A stretch of DNA of 64,000 nt from Chryseobacterium vaccae (GTDB taxonomy: Bacteria > Bacteroidota > Bacteroidia > Flavobacteriales > Weeksellaceae): the NCBI RefSeq assembly GCF_009602705.1, contig NZ_VSWH01000001.1, positions 4,513,001 through 4,577,000 on the forward strand, in the 5' to 3' direction. The translations under genes and the position numbers were made by a program. Positions 44,387 through 52,568 of this stretch are shown piece by piece. Every line of letters starts with the position of its first letter. Position 1 is the first letter of the stretch. The notes under the pieces were generated by a model. It did not search any database and had not been told where the DNA came from. It saw only the letters and a program-made list of their open reading frames with translations.

Positions 44387-45523
44387 ATGAATAAATATAA
44401 TAAGCTATTTTCTCCTTTATCATTTGACAAAGGAGTGAGTTTAAAAAACAGAATTGTGATGTCGCCAATGACCACTTGGGCATCGAATGAAGACTTTACC
44501 ATATCTGATGAAGAAGTCGAATATTACCATAAAAGAGTAAATGGGGTAGGATTGGTGATTACAGGATGTACTCACGTAATGGCAAATGGAATTGGTTTTA
44601 CCCACGAATTTGCAGGATATGATGACACTTTTCTTCCTAGTCTGAAGAAGTTGGCCAATGCAGCTAAAAGTGGTGGTGCACCGGCATTTTTACAAATGTT
44701 TCATGCAGGAAATAAAGCAATTCCTGATCTAATTCCCAATGGCGAAGTGGTAAGTGCAAGTGCGATTTCAAGTGGACCAATACTGCTTTCTGATAAAGAA
44801 AATCTGCCGAGAGAATTAACTGAAAATGAGATTCTGGAAATTATCAAAGCATTTGGAGAAACTGCCAAAAGAGCGATCGAAGCAGGTTTTGATGGAGTTG
44901 AGATTCACGGAGCTCACGGGTTTTTACTTCAGAATTTCATATCCCCTTTTTTCAATAAAAGAAATGACCAATGGGGAGGTTCTCTTGAAAATCGTTTGAG
45001 ACTTAGCCTTGAAATTGTTCGTGAAGTGAAAAAAGTAGTTTCAGAATATGCTGATCGTCCTTTTCTTATAGGTTACAGAATCTCACCTGAAGAAATGCCT
45101 CAACAAACCTATGGACTTCAAGATACTTTCATTTTAATTGATAAGTTGATTGAAGAAAACATCGATTATCTACATTTTTCCCTATTGGATGCTGTAAATC
45201 AAAAAACAATTGATTCAGAATTTTCGGATGAGCCAATATCAGTTGTACTCAACAATTATGTCAACGACAGAGTTCCTGTTCTTGTTGCCGGAAGTATTAC
45301 AACACCTTCAATGGTAAATCAGGTTTTAGAATATGGTGTTTCTATGGTGGCAATAGGCAGAACTTTGGTTATCAATCCGGATTGGGTAGAATTAGTTGCA
45401 AGTGGAGAAGAAGAAAAAATAGATTCAAATCTTAAACTTGATACGGCAGAAGATAAAAAAATCCCCGCGAAATTGATGGCAATTTTTGAAGTGTTAAAAG
45501 GTTGGGTTTCATTGGAGCCTTGA
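44387..45523 (+). CDS. NADH-dependent flavin oxidoreductase (old yellow enzyme-like)
   Basis: A 378-residue second OYE-fold enzyme, distantly related to the one at 42217. It begins KLFSPLSFDKGVSLKNRIVMSPMTTWAS, so the Cys of the YqjM class is replaced by Thr; HAGNKA and EIHGAHGFLLQNFISPFFNK provide flavin and substrate contacts; the C-terminal phosphate site reads LVAGSITTPSMVNQVL and MVAIGRTLVINPDWVE. It ends the operon. Two OYEs of different classes in one operon suggest detoxification of a mixture of electrophiles. Confidence 0.92.
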   Translation: MNKYNKLFSPLSFDKGVSLKNRIVMSPMTTWASNEDFTISDEEVEYYHKRVNGVGLVITGCTHVMANGIGFTHEFAGYDDTFLPSLKKLANAAKSGGAPAFLQMFHAGNKAIPDLIPNGEVVSASAISSGPILLSDKENLPRELTENEILEIIKAFGETAKRAIEAGFDGVEIHGAHGFLLQNFISPFFNKRNDQWGGSLENRLRLSLEIVREVKKVVSEYADRPFLIGYRISPEEMPQQTYGLQDTFILIDKLIEENIDYLHFSLLDAVNQKTIDSEFSDEPISVVLNNYVNDRVPVLVAGSITTPSMVNQVLEYGVSMVAIGRTLVINPDWVELVASGEEEKIDSNLKLDTAEDKKIPAKLMAIFEVLKGWVSLEP

Positions 45524-45579
45524 AGAAATTAAAAATTATTAAACTGAATAATCTTGTTTTCCAAATAAATAAACATGGT

Positions 45580-45599
45580 GCCACTTGTTATAAAGTGGC
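45580..45599 (+). terminator. Hairpin after the redox operon
   Basis: GCCACTT / AAGTGGC perfect 7-bp stem with a 6-nt loop, 57 nt after the last stop. The T run is poor, so efficiency is uncertain. Confidence 0.45.
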
Positions 45600-45742
45600 G
45601 CTATTTGGCTGTTAGTGAACTTGATAGTAGGCTATCCAAGCTCTTTTTATGTTAATTTAAATAATGTATTAGAATTATGTGGCTGAACATCATATGTGTA
45701 ATTTTCCGTAGTTTTTGTTTGATTCTGTTAGGCAAGGTGAAT

Positions 45743-45853
45743 CTATATATATTCGAACCATCCGTGTCAAACAGGTATAAGTGATTCGAACTAACTCGTC
45801 CCAGCCACTTTTAAACCTCATTTTCAAGTATATTATAAAGAACTACCATGATT
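45743..45853. repeat. Long diverged direct repeat, left copy
   Basis: Blocks shared in order and orientation with 62041-62119: CGAACCATCC, then CCACT(T/A)TT ... TCATTTTCAA, then ACT(A/G)CCATGATT. The two copies lie 16.3 kb apart, one on each side of the MarR/TetR/MocR gene block. Possibly an old attachment-site pair or a family of decayed elements. Confidence 0.45.
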
Positions 45854-46067
45854 AAGCCACAAAAATTACTTGCAAAATCATGGCTTGGCCGCAATCACAC
45901 TATAACGACTTCAGATACTATCCATAACTCTGATTTACATATATAATATATTTAAATCTCTTTTTGTAAATTGAAGTGCTGGAAATGGAGACTGGTAGGG
46001 CCTCATGGAATTGATTCTAAACACTTAATTTGCCACTACATAAACTCTCTCAATTAAAATCACTGTA

Positions 46068-46274
46068 TTATAATTCTTTTTCTCGTTTGTAGAGATTTGA
46101 TGAACAGCTGTTTCCAGGGCATGCCCCTTTATTGGCCACTGTTATCAGTATTAATATCGCCCCAAGAACCGAAATATAAATTTCTCTGTCCATACTACCG
46201 ATTACAATGAAAAGCAGACCAAACGCTAATTTTATTAGTCCATTAATTTGGAAATTTCTAAAATAATCTGTCAT
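46068..46274 (-). CDS. Small membrane protein, DUF2892 (YgaP-type helices)
   Basis: A 68-residue protein with two membrane helices (about 10-27 and 30-48) and a C-terminal CPGNSC motif, the pattern of the stand-alone DUF2892/YgaP transmembrane family. Start chosen at ATG 46274, which is preceded by a rare clear Shine-Dalgarno AAAGGAGT; the frame is open a further 66 codons upstream without a family match. Function unknown; relatives accompany rhodanese and sulfur or metal handling genes. Confidence 0.75.
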   Translation of the reverse strand: MTDYFRNFQINGLIKLAFGLLFIVIGSMDREIYISVLGAILILITVANKGACPGNSCSSNLYKREKEL

Positions 46275-46412
46275 AATTACTCCTTTTATTGGATAGCTGA
46301 TAACAGATTTATGGTCATCATGATCCGTATTTAAAATGATATCATTCGCAACAGTAAGATGGCCGTTATGTAGAATAATAGAAGCTTTGCACTGGTAATT
46401 TGGGGACAAGTC

Positions 46413-46625
46413 ATGAACAATGAGGAGAGTATACCGGATTATCCCGCCAACTTTCACATTGGATTTTACCAAAAAGATGAGAGTGCGGTCTGTTCAATCT
46501 ATGACAAAATAAAGGACGAGAAATTTCTCAAAATTGATAGTGAGCCCAAAAAGATGCACAATACTTTTGGATTTTATTTTTACATCGAAAATCTGATGAT
46601 TGAAATAAGTGTAAATCCCTTCTAA
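46413..46625 (+). pseudogene. C-terminal remnant of a VOC (glyoxalase-like) gene
   Basis: A 70-codon frame reads DYPANFHIGFYQKDESAVCS through MHNTFGFYFYIENLMIEISV. This resembles the second half of a VOC/glyoxalase domain (NFHIGF strand and the FYFYDPxGxxIE-like end), but the first half is missing. It overlaps the open upstream extension of the DUF2892 frame on the other strand. Probably non-functional. Confidence 0.5.
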
Positions 46626-46833
46626 TATTTTAGAAGTAAAGAGAGCACACAGGAATTAGCCGCAACATAGCAGCTGATCGTTTGATTGTCGGTAGAAAAT
46701 CGCTAAAATTATCCGATATCAGAAAAATCAGTCTTGTTGGATATGTTGGACTAGATCTCTTCCTTTTCATAACCTTTATGATCAATTTTAATAGTAGGCT
46801 ACTGTATTCCCTTTTCCAACTTTAAAAAAAATA

Positions 46834-46879
46834 TTATATTTGCAAACTACTTGACTAATCAAGTAGTTTGCAAATATAA
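46834..46879. promoter_or_regulatory. Perfect 21-bp-arm inverted repeat: MarR operator/promoter
   Basis: Arms 46834-46854 and 46859-46879 are exact reverse complements (TTATATTTGCAAACTACTTG...), separated by CTAA. The left arm contains a -7 box TATATTTG (46835-46842), so a dimer bound here would block its own promoter. The MarR gene starts 2 nt after the repeat. The inner core ACTTGACTAATCAAGT is itself typical of MarR sites. Confidence 0.8.
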
Positions 46880-46881
46880 AT

Positions 46882-47298
46882 ATGAAAGAAATAAGTACAA
46901 TTCTGAATATTTTAAAGGTTCAATCTATCATTACGAAAAAGTTTGACGGCTTAAGCCTACACGGTTTAAGCCTTACCGACTACATGATTCTGTACATTTT
47001 AGGTAATGCTCCAGGTCATCGTTTAAAAAGGATTGATCTAGCAGAAAATACAGGTTTAACCGCCTCTGGCATTACGCGCATTATTTTACCACTGGAAAAA
47101 ATGGGACTTGTGGAGAAAGAAAGTAGCGATAGGGATGCCAGGGTGAGTTATGTAAAACTCACTTCTGCCGGAGAAAGAATTTTTACAGAAGCGACCACTA
47201 CGGCGGAATACATATCCAAAAAGCTCTTAGAGGGGATTGTAACGGAAGATTTGAATGTTTTCGCCGGACAATTGAAAATCTTAGGGGGCGATCTTTAA
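46882..47298 (+). CDS. MarR-family transcriptional regulator
   Basis: A 138-residue winged-helix repressor: SLTDYMILYILGNAPGHRLK, the recognition region LAENTGLTASGITRIILPLE and the wing VEKESSDRDARVSYVKLTSA. Almost certainly autoregulated through the inverted repeat that ends 2 nt before its start. It leads a four-gene operon with a GIY-YIG-like protein, a DUF1330 protein and an alpha/beta hydrolase, and its inducer may be a substrate of that hydrolase. Confidence 0.93.
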   Translation: MKEISTILNILKVQSIITKKFDGLSLHGLSLTDYMILYILGNAPGHRLKRIDLAENTGLTASGITRIILPLEKMGLVEKESSDRDARVSYVKLTSAGERIFTEATTTAEYISKKLLEGIVTEDLNVFAGQLKILGGDL

Positions 47299-47307
47299 AT
47301 GTAATGA

Positions 47308-47658
47308 ATGAACATGGACAAAAAATACAGAAAAAAATTAAACGCTGAGTTTTTAGAGATGAGACCGTTAATGGGTGTATTGACTATTCTGAATAATGCA
47401 GAAAATAAAATATTTATTAAAGAGAGTTTTAATTTAGGAGCGCTTACCAACAGAATTCGGTTTGAGCTGAACAACGGACGATTTGATATCAAGAGCTTAC
47501 AGGAGGATTGGATCCGGCTAGGAGAGGAGAATTTCGTTTTTAAAATTGCAATCACTGTTCCATGGGAAGAGAACAAATTCATAGACTATAAAAAGAAGTT
47601 GCAGAAAGCTAGAAATGATCTGCAAGAAGAGCAAAGCAAAGCCAAAAATATATACTGA
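47308..47658 (+). CDS. GIY-YIG nuclease-like protein
   Basis: A 116-residue protein that aligns by pattern with a GIY-YIG family common beside regulators in Bacteroidota: MGVLTILNNAENKIFIKESF, NRIRFELNNGRFDIKSLQED, LGEENFVFKIAI and a Lys/Glu-rich C-terminal helix. The usual GIY and YIG residues are changed (GVL ... IFI), so nuclease activity is doubtful. It starts 9 nt after marR. Compare the GIY-YIG relic at 25805-25909, which belongs to a different subgroup. Confidence 0.65.
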   Translation: MNMDKKYRKKLNAEFLEMRPLMGVLTILNNAENKIFIKESFNLGALTNRIRFELNNGRFDIKSLQEDWIRLGEENFVFKIAITVPWEENKFIDYKKKLQKARNDLQEEQSKAKNIY

Positions 47659-47659
47659 T

Positions 47660-48082
47660 ATGGGAAGCAACACCTATTTATATCCAACTTACGAAGCCGG
47701 CCGGGATCTTATGTTAAAAAATATTCAAGGAGCAATCGTAAATCTAAATCTGATACATTTAAAGGAAATTGCTGATTATTCCGAGTTTCCTGAAATTGCA
47801 CCTGCCAGCGAAATTTCGGGTTACGAAGCTTTTATGCTCTATATAGACCTTGCCAAACCTTTTCTAGAGCAGGATGGTGGAGAGATTCTTTTTGTTGGAA
47901 AAGGAGACCGCTTTTTGATAGGTCCTCAGGACGAACAGTGGGATATCTGTATGTTGATTAGACAAAGAAGTGTATCGGATTTTTTTGCTTTCGAGCAGAA
48001 TCCGGATTATATGAAGATTACGGGTCATCGTGTCGCTGCCATATTGGATTCAAGACTTTTACCCTTAGAGATCACATTGTAG
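47660..48082 (+). CDS. DUF1330-type protein
   Basis: A 140-residue protein with the ferredoxin-like plan of DUF1330/ABM-related proteins: SGYEAFMLYIDLAKPFLEQD, GGEILFVGKGDRFLIGPQDE, WDICMLIRQRSVSDFFAFEQ, TGHRVAAILDSRLLPLE. The frame is open 15 codons further upstream into the GIY-YIG gene; ATG 47660 directly after that gene's stop is the better start. Members of the family have no settled enzymatic role. Confidence 0.8.
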   Translation: MGSNTYLYPTYEAGRDLMLKNIQGAIVNLNLIHLKEIADYSEFPEIAPASEISGYEAFMLYIDLAKPFLEQDGGEILFVGKGDRFLIGPQDEQWDICMLIRQRSVSDFFAFEQNPDYMKITGHRVAAILDSRLLPLEITL

Positions 48083-48092
48083 TAAATTATTT

Positions 48093-48989
48093 ATGGGATA
48101 TATCGAGCTAAAAAATGCTACCATCTATTATGAAGTATTTGGAGCTGAAAACAACGAAACTATCATACTCATCAGTGGGTTAAACACACAAATGACCCGT
48201 TGGGAACTTCCATTTTGTAATAAGCTTGTAGAAGAAGGATTTCGCGTAATCTGCTTTGACAACAGAGACTGTGGAAAAAGTACTTTTACTACCTATGATA
48301 GCAACGACAGCCGTAGCTTTTCTTTGAATGATTTTCTACAGCATCCAGAAAAATATCCTGCCCCTTATTCTTTATTGGATATGGCAGATGATATAAAAGA
48401 TTTGCTGCATTCACTTGGCATCAGGAGCGCAAATATTGTAGGGCGTTCAATGGGTGGCATCATAGCACAGCTATTTGCATCACGATATCCGGCAATGACT
48501 CAGACACTGACTTTATTGATGTCTTCAAGCTTTAATCCTGCCCTTCCGAAGGCAGATGATGCATTGATAGGCAAAATGACAAACAGCACTGCAAATTTTC
48601 ACGATAATAAGCAAGCTTATATACATGAAAAAGTTGATTTTATGAAAGCTATTTATGGAAATAAATATAGTTTTAATGAAGAAAAAGAACGTTGGTTAAT
48701 TATCGAAGACGAAAGCCGAAAGTCTCCATTCGTTAGGCCATTTCGTCAGATCATTGCCCTGCTGAGTTATCAATATGATTCAAATGTTCTTACTAGTCTC
48801 CATGTACCCACATTGACGATACATGGAGATGAAGATCCGTTATTTAATATTGAACATGCAGTTGATTTAAAAAATACTATTCCTTACTGTGAGCTGATCA
48901 TAAAAAGAGGAATGGGACACGCTATCCCGGATTCACTATTTCCGTCACTGGTGAAAGACATTTCAAATTTTATTGCTAAAACTGAATGA
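48093..48989 (+). CDS. Alpha/beta hydrolase
   Basis: A 298-residue hydrolase with the oxyanion region LISGLNTQMTRWE, the nucleophile elbow GRSMGG (IVGRSMGGIIAQLFASRY), a helical cap in the middle (about 150-215) and the late acid/His parts TIHGDEDPLFNIE and RGMGHAIPD. No signal peptide. Last gene of the MarR operon, 10 nt after the DUF1330 gene. The cap and HNDRDCGKS-like start place it near haloperoxidase/esterase branches; substrate unknown. Confidence 0.92.
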   Translation: MGYIELKNATIYYEVFGAENNETIILISGLNTQMTRWELPFCNKLVEEGFRVICFDNRDCGKSTFTTYDSNDSRSFSLNDFLQHPEKYPAPYSLLDMADDIKDLLHSLGIRSANIVGRSMGGIIAQLFASRYPAMTQTLTLLMSSSFNPALPKADDALIGKMTNSTANFHDNKQAYIHEKVDFMKAIYGNKYSFNEEKERWLIIEDESRKSPFVRPFRQIIALLSYQYDSNVLTSLHVPTLTIHGDEDPLFNIEHAVDLKNTIPYCELIIKRGMGHAIPDSLFPSLVKDISNFIAKTE

Positions 48990-48999
48990 AAAGTCATGA

Positions 49000-49899
49000 T
49001 CAAAATGTAAGTAGCAATGGTGAAATATATGGTTTTGGAGTCCATTGCCACTGATCATCGGCACGTTCGATAAAGCCTATTCCCGGCCAGGGAAGGTGGG
49101 ACGCACAAACCACAGATTTTTGTTTATGACATTGTTCCAGTATATTTTTTCGGGTGTCGATCCCCAAAGAAAAATCAGCATCCCATTGTGTACCCCAAAC
49201 CGGATTAGAGATCAATACAGTACTATGAACCAGATCAACCAGATGCGTAATGGATAGCTTACCCGAATAAACCGTAAATATGATGTGTCCGGGAGTATGT
49301 CCGGGAGCTGCCTGTGTTTTAATACAGGAAAATAATTCATCACCTGCATCAAATATTCCTAAACGGTGGGTAATGGCTCCTAATATCTGCTTGACCAGTG
49401 AAACAGAACCATGTCCAAACTCAGGCCTCCGGCTGTTGGGGAAATTCGGCTGCTGTGCAAACCAGAATTCCAGTTCAGTCCGTGAAATATAGAATCTTAC
49501 ATTTGGAAATACCAGATTATCATTTTCGGTTAATATACCCCCAATATGATCCCGATGAGCATGCGTTATCAATACATCTGAAATATCACTGGCTCCGAAT
49601 CCGGCACTTTTCAGACTATGTAATAATTTTCCTGCATTTTTTTTATCATAAAAGCCTTCTCCTGTATCTACGAGTATTAATTGTTCATTCTTTCGGATAA
49701 GCATCACATTAATAGGAGCTTCGTAGATATCGGCAGGTAAGTGCAGTCGGTTGAGCTCATTTTGAAGATCTGCAGGTGCTGCATCCGTAGCAACAATGGG
49801 TTGATATGATCCTATATCAAAATATCCATCGGAAAGAATATAGATTTCCAGGGTATCAAATGGAATCTTGAGGTGACTGTAGTTTGTTTGCATATTCAT
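49000..49899 (-). CDS. MBL-fold metallo-hydrolase (lactonase-like)
   Basis: A 299-residue metallo-beta-lactamase-fold enzyme with the zinc motif THAHRDHIGG (His113, His115, Asp117, His118), a later GHTPGH motif supplying another metal His, and a bridging Asp in THLVDLVHS. The plan (N-terminal DTG strand, then HxHxDH, then PGHTPGH) is that of AiiA-type lactonases and related esterases. Third gene of the operon that begins with the thioesterase at 50802; only 10 nt separate its end from the convergent hydrolase gene. Confidence 0.92.
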   Translation of the reverse strand: MNMQTNYSHLKIPFDTLEIYILSDGYFDIGSYQPIVATDAAPADLQNELNRLHLPADIYEAPINVMLIRKNEQLILVDTGEGFYDKKNAGKLLHSLKSAGFGASDISDVLITHAHRDHIGGILTENDNLVFPNVRFYISRTELEFWFAQQPNFPNSRRPEFGHGSVSLVKQILGAITHRLGIFDAGDELFSCIKTQAAPGHTPGHIIFTVYSGKLSITHLVDLVHSTVLISNPVWGTQWDADFSLGIDTRKNILEQCHKQKSVVCASHLPWPGIGFIERADDQWQWTPKPYISPLLLTF

Positions 49900-49917
49900 T
49901 AGGGTACTGTGATTAAA

Positions 49918-50766
49918 TTAGCATTTGGTCTTGTTTAAAAACGGAAATATTCGTGGTGCTAATCCAGTCAAAACATGTCCCATTTCCGGAATGATTACTA
50001 TGGTAAAGTCGTCGATAATATGTTGCAATCTAGCGGCAATTTCCTGATTAGAGCGGATTACATCCTGTTCTCCGCCGATGAATAACACAGGCATTGTCAA
50101 ACGGCTGAGTTCATCATCTGAAAAAATATATTCTTTTTCTATCCTCGCATTAAAATTGGTTTGTATTAAATCCATAAATGCTACAATTTTTTGATCCACA
50201 CGCTGGCTTCCCAAGACCAATCTATTAATCTTGATACGTCCAGTTGTTCCCAAAAGGGAATAGAGGATGGCTTTAATGATAAATGTTGTTTTGGTAGGAA
50301 CTACTCCCGCCGGTGTCAACAAAACTAAGCGGTCGACTAATTCAGGAAAGCTTATTGCAAAGCGTAATGCCAACCATCCTCCTTGCGATAATCCAATTAT
50401 ATTTGCCTTGCTGATATTGAGCCTATCAAAAATCTCTTTTAGCCATTCCGCGAAGTCTTTTGTTTCATAAGAAGGTCTGGTTTCTGCGCTCTTTCCTGCC
50501 TCTCCGATAATATCTATTGCTATGACTTTATATTGTTTTGAATATTCGGCTATGTCTGATAACCATGACGTCGCATTAGAAGACGTGCCGTGCAGTAATA
50601 CGATGATTTCTTGGTGTTGGCTTCCGGCCTCCAAAAAATGGGTGTCCCCAAAAGTTGTTTTCAGCACACCGGTTTTCAAATTCAGTGGCGTATTTTTTAT
50701 GGCATCATCGTAAGCCCGGATAATATTGTCTTTTCCTTCAGGGCTTTTAAAGATTGATTGATTCAT
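49918..50766 (-). CDS. Alpha/beta hydrolase
   Basis: A 282-residue hydrolase: HG oxyanion motif in IIVLLHGTSSNATSW, nucleophile elbow GLSQGG (NIIGLSQGGWLALRF), acid in VLFIGGEQDVIRS and His in IPEMGHVLT. No signal peptide. It lies between the thioesterase and MBL-fold genes, 18 nt before the latter, in the TetR-linked operon. Substrate not known; with a thioesterase and a lactonase-like enzyme the operon looks aimed at ester or thioester breakdown. Confidence 0.92.
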   Translation of the reverse strand: MNQSIFKSPEGKDNIIRAYDDAIKNTPLNLKTGVLKTTFGDTHFLEAGSQHQEIIVLLHGTSSNATSWLSDIAEYSKQYKVIAIDIIGEAGKSAETRPSYETKDFAEWLKEIFDRLNISKANIIGLSQGGWLALRFAISFPELVDRLVLLTPAGVVPTKTTFIIKAILYSLLGTTGRIKINRLVLGSQRVDQKIVAFMDLIQTNFNARIEKEYIFSDDELSRLTMPVLFIGGEQDVIRSNQEIAARLQHIIDDFTIVIIPEMGHVLTGLAPRIFPFLNKTKC

Positions 50767-50801
50767 GAATGATTTGTATAAGGTTGTAAATGAGTATTAT
50801 A

Positions 50802-51275
50802 TTAACGTCCTGTCGCTTTATCACCTCTTAAAGTCATGACCGTACTTGTTATCATAGCGGCTTTTTTACCATCACTGCGGAAAATATCGCATTGATAATG
50901 GCTTAAGTTTTTTCCATTATGTAAGGGTGATGCTTTGGCAGTGATTATATCCTCGAAAACGGGTCGGTAAAAATTGATTTTCAATTCTACGGATGTAAAA
51001 GTTTCGCCTTCCTGAATAAGGGTCGAATGTGCGGTTCCGATGGCTGCGTCTGCCAGTTCACAAAGCAGACCTCCGTGAATGGTTCCCTGTTGGTTACTGT
51101 GCTTTTCTTTTGTAGCATTGATCTGTACAGTAGCTGTACCTAAACCGGCTTCAACAATGTCTATCCCCAGTGTTTTTGATATCGGTGTCGGATATTGCAT
51201 GTGTGTATGCATGTCATCTGTGATTTCCCTTTTTATCAATTTATTTAGGTAATCTAATATCAATAGTTTTGTCAT
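50802..51275 (-). CDS. PaaI-family hotdog thioesterase
   Basis: A 157-residue hotdog-fold thioesterase: the central helix QGTIHGGLLCELADAAIGTA carries the HGG motif and catalytic Asp/Glu region, followed by SVELKINFYRPV and SHYQCDIFRSDGKKAAM. Members hydrolyse acyl- or aryl-CoA. First gene of an operon with a hydrolase and an MBL-fold enzyme, and preceded at 51297-51322 by the TetR operator sequence. Confidence 0.92.
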   Translation of the reverse strand: MTKLLILDYLNKLIKREITDDMHTHMQYPTPISKTLGIDIVEAGLGTATVQINATKEKHSNQQGTIHGGLLCELADAAIGTAHSTLIQEGETFTSVELKINFYRPVFEDIITAKASPLHNGKNLSHYQCDIFRSDGKKAAMITSTVMTLRGDKATGR

Positions 51276-51296
51276 TATGTTGTATTATATTTATAT

Positions 51297-51322
51297 AAAA
51301 TAAACCAATCGGTCTTTTTTTT
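51297..51322. promoter_or_regulatory. TetR operator, copy before the thioesterase operon
   Basis: AAACCAATCGGTC flanked by A- and T-runs; the same 15-20 bp are found at 55803-55824 and, with one change, at 56470-56495. CCAATCGG is an imperfect palindrome of the TetR/AcrR type. Confidence 0.7.
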
Positions 51323-51331
51323 GATAAAAAA

Positions 51332-51871
51332 TTACATAGTTTCCATGCTTCCTATTATGGACTGTATGGCGTGCAAATGGTGCAAATCATGCTCTGCAAC
51401 AAAATGCATCAGATCAATGATAGTCATTGGCTGTTGTAACCTCGGATGTATACTTGTCTTCAATAAGTCTTCTTCACTCATTTTTTGAAGCATTGCAATT
51501 GTTTTGTGTCTTTCGCTGGCCAGGTTCTTAATAAGCTCTTCAACCAACATGTTGTTAAAAGAAGACTCATCGATTGCTGTATTGTTTAAATCGGCAGGAG
51601 ACATATCTGGTTTTCCTTCCTTTATATCTCTAAAACGGATTCGCCATAGATCTTCTAAAAGGATTAAATGCCCTATATGCTCATTGACAGACCATTTACC
51701 TCCCATTTTGCAGGTTGAAACTTCTATAGGACAACTTTTTAGCAGCTTTTTTAAAACAGTTGGAAAATGTTCGAGTCGTTTTAGAAATTCGTCAAAATGT
51801 TCCGCACCCGTGTTTGAATCAAATTGTCGATCGAACCATCTGACAAATGATTGTGACTTTACTTCTTTCAT
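51332..51871 (-). CDS. DinB-family protein
   Basis: A 179-residue four-helix DinB/DUF664 fold: the metal-binding histidines are seen in SVNEHIGHLILLEDLWRIRF and in FVAEHDLHHLHAI. Related proteins include thiol transferases (bacillithiol, mycothiol) and stress-induced proteins. Last gene of the lpdA-led operon, 10 nt after an alpha/beta hydrolase; the TetR operator of the next operon follows directly. The precise reaction is unknown. Confidence 0.88.
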   Translation of the reverse strand: MKEVKSQSFVRWFDRQFDSNTGAEHFDEFLKRLEHFPTVLKKLLKSCPIEVSTCKMGGKWSVNEHIGHLILLEDLWRIRFRDIKEGKPDMSPADLNNTAIDESSFNNMLVEELIKNLASERHKTIAMLQKMSEEDLLKTSIHPRLQQPMTIIDLMHFVAEHDLHHLHAIQSIIGSMETM

Positions 51872-51881
51872 TAGTATAAAT

Positions 51882-52526
51882 TTAAAGTTTATTACTATTG
51901 ATCCACGCTTTGGCAGGTATTATCCACTCATCTAATGCCCTGAACAGAAAGCCGTGTTCCAGACCTGTGTTGAGGGTCATTTCTTTAAAAGATTTTAAAT
52001 CAGAATTTTTAAACCTAAGTTGCCTTGATAATAACTCAGCGTCAACATCGGTTTTTTCATTAATCGATAAAATCTTACCGTAGAGCCTGAACTTTTGATC
52101 TTTATTCATCGAATCATTTTTAAAGCTTGAGCCAATAAAAACAAATTTCAAATCTGGATTTTTGGCATAATAGGAGATGTATTGAGCTATATAGCCTCCT
52201 TGAGACGTTCCGACAATTGAAATTTGATCATAAGGAACTCCATGGTTATGTAAGCTGTCAATTTTCAAGATCACCTTTTTCGCATACATCTTAGGGTCAG
52301 TGTCGGGTTTTCTTTTTTCAGATAGTATGACAGAATTTGTGGATTGAATTTTTTCTAAAATAGCTGTATATGCCGCTGGTCCGTATTTAGGATGGGATGC
52401 ATTTAACGGATGTCCTTCCAAAAATTTATTATGCAAAAAAAAGACATACTTTTTTTGAGCACCATTTTGAGCATTAACAGCAAATGGAAGAAATGACAGA
52501 TAAAGAAATATTAACCTGAAAAACAT
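51882..52526 (-). CDS. Exported alpha/beta hydrolase
   Basis: A 214-residue protein with a signal peptide (MFFRLIFLYLSFLPFAVNAQ) and an alpha/beta hydrolase plan: KYVFFLHNKFLEGH, nucleophile elbow GTSQGG (SIVGTSQGGYIAQYISYY), and a C-terminal GLEHGFLFR His segment. The frame extends 13 codons upstream, but the ATG at 52526 gives the signal peptide. Fifth gene of the lpdA operon. Probably periplasmic esterase or peptidase; substrate unknown. Confidence 0.82.
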   Translation of the reverse strand: MFFRLIFLYLSFLPFAVNAQNGAQKKYVFFLHNKFLEGHPLNASHPKYGPAAYTAILEKIQSTNSVILSEKRKPDTDPKMYAKKVILKIDSLHNHGVPYDQISIVGTSQGGYIAQYISYYAKNPDLKFVFIGSSFKNDSMNKDQKFRLYGKILSINEKTDVDAELLSRQLRFKNSDLKSFKEMTLNTGLEHGFLFRALDEWIIPAKAWINSNKL

Positions 52527-52568
52527 ATAATTTGAATAAACAGCGTATTTTAATTTAAGGACCACATT

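Larger units (their letters stand above)
45524..46067. other. AT-rich intergenic region with repeats
   Basis: No gene in these 544 bases. They hold a hairpin after the redox operon (45580-45599), the first copy of the long diverged repeat (45743-45853), and an inverted repeat CCATGATT (45846-45853) / AATCATGG (45876-45883). Several GATTCGAAC-like words resemble tRNA T-loops, but no tRNA folds. Confidence 0.5.

Noticed and set aside
45743..45800. GATTCGAAC words resembling tRNA T-loops, considered as a tRNA or tRNA fragment.
   Set aside because: No acceptor, D or anticodon arm can be folded around them.
46275..46472. Upstream extension of the DUF2892 frame (66 codons with a His/Asp-rich stretch).
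   Set aside because: A strong Shine-Dalgarno precedes the internal ATG at 46274, and the extension has no family match.
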